The notes below the pieces were generated by a model, which saw nothing but the letters and a program-made list of their open reading frames with translations, was not told the origin of the DNA and did no database searches. Below are positions 58,422-64,000 of a stretch of 64,000 nt of DNA, piece after piece. The DNA is from Myripristis murdjan (taxonomy: Eukaryota; Chordata; Actinopteri; Holocentriformes; Holocentridae). The translations under genes were made by a program, and so were the position numbers. The stretch lies in the NCBI RefSeq assembly GCF_902150065.1, contig NC_043986.1, forward strand, positions 25,281,390 through 25,345,389, read 5' to 3'. Numbering within the stretch: position 1 is the stretch's first letter; every line of letters starts with the position of its first letter.

Positions 58422-59708
58422 TTAGGACGGGCCTCCGTTTCCCTGGGCATCTTGGCTGGTAGAGCCCTCTGCCTCCGGGGCTGGTGAAGCCCCCTGGTCT
58501 CCTTCTGGAAGATCGACATGGGAAACAGTGCACGCAAAAAAAAATTCAGTCACGCACACATACTGCACACAATCAAGCTAAGAGTGGTTTGGCATTCACT
58601 CACAGCAGGCTGTAAATCTGCTTCGTGCTCCAGACTGAAAAAAATAATGAGAATCCTGAGGAAGGAACTACAACTTCCTTTGGCAACACAATGTCAGCAT
58701 TATATGAGAGCATTTGCAAATTTGAGGCTTCCCATCAGACCAGCGCTAAGAGTATTTAAGATTTATAGTGGTCAAACTGGTTATCATGTCATGAGAACCT
58801 TGCCTTTGACTGGAAATCAAGGAAGTCAAAGAGTAGAACAATCAAACACGTACAATGGTCATCGTGGGAAATATATTATACAACGACGGCTCTGAATGCA
58901 AGCATGTTTCTCTAAACAATTTGAAGGAAACTACTGAAACTGTATGTAATGAAAAGAACAGAGCACAGAGGAAGCAAGGCCCATCTATCATATCGTGGTG
59001 TTATTACGACTCATTTAACAAAGAGGCCACAAATCTAGACTGTCCAATACAAATGAGCAAATTCAGCAAGACCACCTGGCCAAAAAAAGACATTATCTGT
59101 ACCTCTGAATGTGATAATACATTCCAATACTCAGTATATTCTGGTTTATATATAAATACAAAACTTTATTGCCCACAGTGTGAAAATTTGGCTTTGGTCC
59201 CTTCCTTAAAGACATAGAAAAATACATACATCAAATGTAAAAATGTCTGTCCTTCAAAATAAATACAGTGTGAAATATACTGTACAGGCGATTGGCCTCT
59301 ACTGCACAAAAAACTGCAGCAAAGTCTCTGTAGCATCACCCTGTATCTTTAGACTTAGCCTTGGTTCCTAGTTAAATTTAGTACCTTGGTAGCAGTTAGG
59401 ACAAATTATTTGTTATGAATATTTTATTAGGCCTCAGTAATCTGTAACGTCTCCCTCGGGGTAGGAGTTCAAGTATGTAAGATGTGTAATAAGTCTTCAC
59501 TGTGCCATCCTTTCACTGCACTACTTATGTATTTAGATGTGTGTGTTTGCTGACCTGCAGCCTTCAGGTCCATCTCTGCCAGGTCTTTGGTTAGTTCACT
59601 GGTGCTGGCCACTGGTGTCCCGTCCCCTGAGATGTCGGGCACTGCGTTCCTGCGGCCTGTGCGATCACAGTTGATGAACTCTGTGTACGACGTCTCCACA
59701 TCCATCAT
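58422..59708 (-). CDS. pkig: cAMP-dependent protein kinase inhibitor gamma, two coding exons
   Basis: A small heat-stable inhibitor that binds free catalytic subunits of PKA as a pseudosubstrate and carries them out of the nucleus. Exons are 59708-59555 and 58504-58422, a GT-AG intron of 1050 bases in phase 1, totalling 237 bases: 78 residues plus stop (human PKIG has 76). The N-terminus, MMDVETSYTEFI, and the pseudosubstrate DRTGRRNAVPDI match PKIG closely; LTKDLAEMDL at 39-48 fits the leucine-rich nuclear export signal. The tail is acidic and low in complexity, as in the family. The 5' UTR is spliced, with an acceptor at 59737-59738 (CTCCGGCAG); the leader exon was not located. Convergent orientation to ada is the same as in human. 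Confidence 0.92.
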
Positions 59709-59736
59709 CTGTCCATGACCAGCTCTCTCATTACAC

Positions 59737-62700
59737 CTGCCGGAGGGGAGAGGAACTGTCAGCACGAGGGGGCTGAGGTGAGGCAAATGCATCAAGCCTC
59801 CTACAGCGGCCTGCAGGAGCCGTGGGTGCACAAAGTGGCATGTGATGTGCATTCACTTCTACTTTGATGGACATCAGCGTGATCAATTGTTACACAAACC
59901 AGAATGCCAGTAAAAGGCTAAAAAACTCTCACTGAGCTGTTCAAGAGGCAGCTGAACCATGTGCTGTGAGAGTGGGCAGAGAGGGAGCACTTCTGAAACA
60001 CTTCCACAACTTCAGAAGCTGACAGTTCACAAAGCGGATTAATAATAAGAAAAATGAAACTGCTCATAATTGCTATTCCTATTTCTGCTCAGCAACTAAG
60101 AGTACCACTGACATCTGTGCTAATTGGTCGTCCTAATTACAACAGAACAACAAAAAGCTGCTCCAAGCCTCCCTGGGCCTGCACTTAACATGCTCACACC
60201 CCTCCATCAGTTTCCACTTGTCTGTCCAAAAGGTTCTTGCAAAGCCAAGGATGAGAAAGCAAGGCTGGAAAAAGCACTGATCAATATGGAGGACCAAAGC
60301 GAATGGGCTTGAAACCGTTTAAAGGACAAGTAGAGGTGGAGCCAGAAGGAGTCCCAGCAAGGAAGAGCGTATCGAGCTCCCATTAGCAATTCATTCCTCC
60401 TCTCTTTCCTGTTCTCGGTCCATATTTAACTAGGTCATGGATCCTGCCAACCACTAAAACACTATACAGCTGGTGATTCCGCAGAGAAAAGATTGAGGAC
60501 AAAAAAATTAAAGCTGCTCTAGAAAAGAAGAAAGGAAAGAACAAGAAAAAGAAAAAGAAAAAGAAAAAGAAAAAGAACTTCCTGCACTCTAGGAGGAGGA
60601 TGCAGCAAATGCAGGAGGTATGACGCTGGCTCAAAAAAGTACAGCCGGGGATACAATGTCTCTACTCCAAATGTCATCACAGCTCCTCCTGTCCTGTTCC
60701 CTCAATCCCCTGAAGATCCCTTCACAACCTGGCAAGGAGCTGACACACTGGTTCAATCAGTGTATATGGAGCACAACTGACTGCACACATAAACAACCGC
60801 ACCACAGTTGATCTACGAATCCTCAGAAGCCCGAGGAGGCTGCAATGTGGAGGGGCAAGGGAAACAAAAGGGGAAAAAAAACGACAGCAGGAGAAAAAAA
60901 AAAAAACAGTTGGCAGACACTGTGTTGCAGCAATGACACAGTGACCCAGGGCCAGTCTGTTCCCAAACCCTCTCCCTCACATTCCACTGCTATCACTCAA
61001 AAGGTCCCACAATTGTTTTCTCTCTCTGTTACACGTGCGCCTTGCCAAAAAGGAAGTGCCCAGGGTTATTCGCTCACCCAGGAGTGACAGGCCGTGCAGA
61101 TGTACGGACGCTGGAGAGGAGTTTGACGCTTTGGGCTGCAGACGGTGTCTAAGCCCCACTAGGTAAAAGCACTACCTCAGGACATGTCACACAGAAATGG
61201 GGGCCGCTGGCATCTCCCTGAGCACTTATACCAAACACAAGAGCCGCTCTATGTTTCCAACTCTGCAGATGGTGGTGTGATCTTCTGTTAGATTGCCATC
61301 TAGATAGCCATTAGCAAGCCAAGCCGCCATGGGAGGCCAATTTCACCTTTCAGTACATACACATGAAAGTGAAAAAGTGCTCATTAGGCCGACTGAATTT
61401 AACTGGGTCAGTGTCACACAGTTTCATAATTACATCTACCTTTTCCACCAGCTTAGAAACAAGCTCAAACAAGTGAACCCAAACAAGTGCCAACCACTGT
61501 AATTATTCCACAGACTAAGATTTTGTTTGATCGCTCACCTTCAACACAAACAACACTTGAGGTGTCCAGCAGTTTGTGCTGTGTTGTGCTTCACTTTTCT
61601 ACTCCACTGGCCCGGCTGTTCCATGGCTTATGGGAGTCTGATCTAATTGCCATTCTTTTGCTTAATTAGCTGGCTTGCCCGCGCATGTGGATCAAATCCT
61701 ACCATGAGATCATTAACGGGTTTCCATGGAGGGATGATGACGACGATGATGATGTTCTGCCATGCGCTCCTCGCCACATGTTTACTGCGCTCTCTGCCTG
61801 ACTGCCTGCCTGGTCTCAGCTGTGGAGGAAAGAGTTTAATGACGCCGTTTTTTAAAATCAATTTATCCTTGGTGCGCGCAAACCTCTGTGTGATGATGAA
61901 CTTGTTTATGTAGCGCAGACGGCGTGGGGCAGTGTAGGCTGTTGTTCTTCACCTGCTGACATTTGTATAATGTAAATGAACATGTAAATTGACTCGGAAG
62001 TAGACGATCTGTGAAGGACACAGCAGCAAACCTTCTGTCTGACAACTAACTGTACTAATTGTGTCTCCTGTTGATTGCTAAGTGGAATAACAATGATTAA
62101 ACCCTCAATCCAAACCAATACCCAGGCAGATGACATGTCTACTATATTTAGAATATTAACACAGTACACAAACATGCAGGACCAGCCTTATATCAGTCAC
62201 ATGTTTCACTGAAATGACAGCAGTATCCCATGACAACATTGTGACAATTTATAGTTCATGCCACCCCTAAAGTCACTGCCCCAGTTAACAAAAAGGCTGT
62301 CTTTATGTGAAAGGCCAGTGTGTGTATACAGAGGGAAACTTGACACAGCTGCAACTGTAAACACTACCAGAAGACAAATGTCACAGGTGTGCATTTTCAC
62401 TCCAGACAATAACAGCTCAATCCTCAAAGGGAAATCGCTGCAGCTCAGGTCGTGAACTGAACTCAGCTTAGCCTCACTCTAATTCTCCCTCCAGCGCTGC
62501 ACTGTAAGTGTTGATCGAGTCCAATATGGGGATCCTCTGTCGAACTTATTCATTATTTTAGGAACATGTCCCGATTCAAAGGCTGATAACGTCTCTATTT
62601 CACTGAGAGGAGCTGTATTACCTTATTCATATAAAAAGCACCATAACCACATAATCCCACCGTGAATGACAGCAAGCGCAGAGTAGAAGTGAAGAGCGGC

Positions 62701-64000
62701 GGGGTATAGAGGAGAGAGGCCTCCTTGATGGCAGGTTTGAGCATGAATGGAAGCCAGATTGGGCGAGGTGACATGTAACAGGAGAGCTTTTGGCATGGTG
62801 ATATTAGGAACAAAAGCTTCTGAGATCACTGAGGGAATATGAGTCAGCACAGCCACTTTCAGTGGGCCCATTAGGGAGGCAGGCTTGCTACCATCCCACC
62901 GGAGCCTTTTAAGCCTGATTTGTGTGTAATAAACTCACATTATCCGCAATAACCCGCACAAAGATTGGCTTCCTTGCTGATTTCGAGGTCCATTAGGGCC
63001 GTCTTCCAACCAATTTCGAGTCTGTCAACTAATTTTGTAGCATTTATTGACGAGGCAAAAAGCCTCCACATGAATGAGTTTCATCTGCCTGTCATAGCAA
63101 CAAAAAACTGTTCCATTGGTTTCCAAATCCAGGATGCTTAATGAGCTCCTTTCATACTTTAATTTTAACATGATCTAAATGTCAACATCCAAAAAGTAAA
63201 ATTCATGGAGTCATGGTAATTTTCTCCTTTTGAACGCAATAAGATATAAATATATAACAAGGTTACCACGCTCATAATTGACAGGCAGGGACTAATTAGG
63301 TACAAGACAGCAGCAGAGCAGAGAAAGGACACAACTGTCACCCAGATTCTATTAGTGAGATTTGCTCTCACCCACTACAGCTCTCGTGGTCACATAATGC
63401 ATCGGCTTCTTTCAAAATGACTAAATGCTATTTAGGCGAGACAAAAACGCAAGCAATTCAGAAACTGTCCGGCTTACCAAAACAATCCGTGTTGTTTTAT
63501 CTGTTGTTGGGTGCCCACGAACCCCAGCAACCAGGCAGCGCCAAGGCTGTTTGTATAGACAAATGTCCATTTAGACCTTCCAGTGCTAAGTGTCGCTCAT
63601 TGAGAGCAACATAACACTATAGTGGCTGAGCTCCTTCCCCCCCTATTGACTGCCTCTCAGCCTGCCCAGTCAGATGGGGCCTGGGCACTGTCTATTCACA
63701 TGTCGTCAGCAGCTGCTTGGTGGACAACCAGCCCACTTCAAACACAAGGGAGCTGTATTTCCTCATAGAGATTAGCATTGTTGTTCTACACCGCTCTTCC
63801 TTTCATAAATAAATAAAAGCCCTACCCATTCAACACTGTTTGCCCCATATATCCTTCCTCTTTTTATAGGACCCAGGGCTGGGTGTGAAGGCCTAATTTC
63901 CCCTGGTGAAGTGAATATTGCAACTCACCAAGCTAGCTTGCTCTTTAGCAGCCAGGCACTGTGAAACCTTTATCTGACTGGAAGATGTGCAGACAGGCCT
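59737..64000. other. upstream intron of pkig, no coding exon recognised
   Basis: It presumably lies within the large 5' intron of pkig. Simple repeats include an AAAAAG tract at about 60543-60577 and short A-runs near 60895. No protein-coding match, RNA gene or clear transposon was recognised; any noncoding first exon could be here or beyond the window. Confidence 0.45.
60543..60577. repeat. GAAAAA hexanucleotide repeat
   Basis: Five to six units of AAGAAA/AAAAGA type, within a longer purine-rich stretch that also holds AGAAAGGAAAG. Confidence 0.8.

Overview
This is vertebrate, almost certainly teleost, nuclear DNA. It holds intron-split genes with GT-AG junctions, many simple repeats, and fish-type transposon debris (Tc1, L2-like LINEs, several short inverted-repeat elements). 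The gene order ccn5 - ada - pkig matches, in order and orientation, the CCN5/WISP2 - ADA - PKIG block of human chromosome 20q13. I saw no bacterial, organellar or RNA-gene signal.

Layout. 1-21 kb: a tandem array of five complete P2Y1-type nucleotide receptor genes, all on the minus strand, each a single coding exon with a 3' splice site 8 bases before the ATG. The two middle genes lie in a 4043-bp unit that looks perfectly repeated; a third, slightly diverged unit follows. LINE fragments and a 1-kb inverted-repeat element separate the fourth and fifth genes. 21-24 kb: gene-poor, repeat-bearing. 23.85-28.81 kb (minus): ccn5, five coding exons giving 352 residues, with a complete C-terminal cystine-knot domain that mammalian CCN5 lacks. 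28.8-41.8 kb: a 13-kb head-to-head intergenic interval with simple repeats and small DNA transposons and no recognisable gene. 41.78-56.15 kb (plus): ada, eleven coding exons giving 359 residues, with all zinc and catalytic residues present. 58.4-59.7 kb (minus): pkig, two coding exons giving 78 residues, convergent with ada. 59.7-64 kb: upstream pkig sequence, with no further coding exon recognised.

Functional theme. Three of the four gene types touch purine or cAMP signalling: P2Y1-like receptors sense extracellular nucleotides, adenosine deaminase removes adenosine, and PKI-gamma inhibits cAMP-dependent kinase. Ccn5 is a secreted matricellular protein. The ccn5-ada-pkig block is ancestral; whether the receptors belong to it functionally is speculation.

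The exon models were built by hand from reading frame, splice sites and phase. Both multi-exon totals close exactly in frame, which is strong internal support. Repeat family names are from memory of terminal motifs and are less certain than the coordinates.
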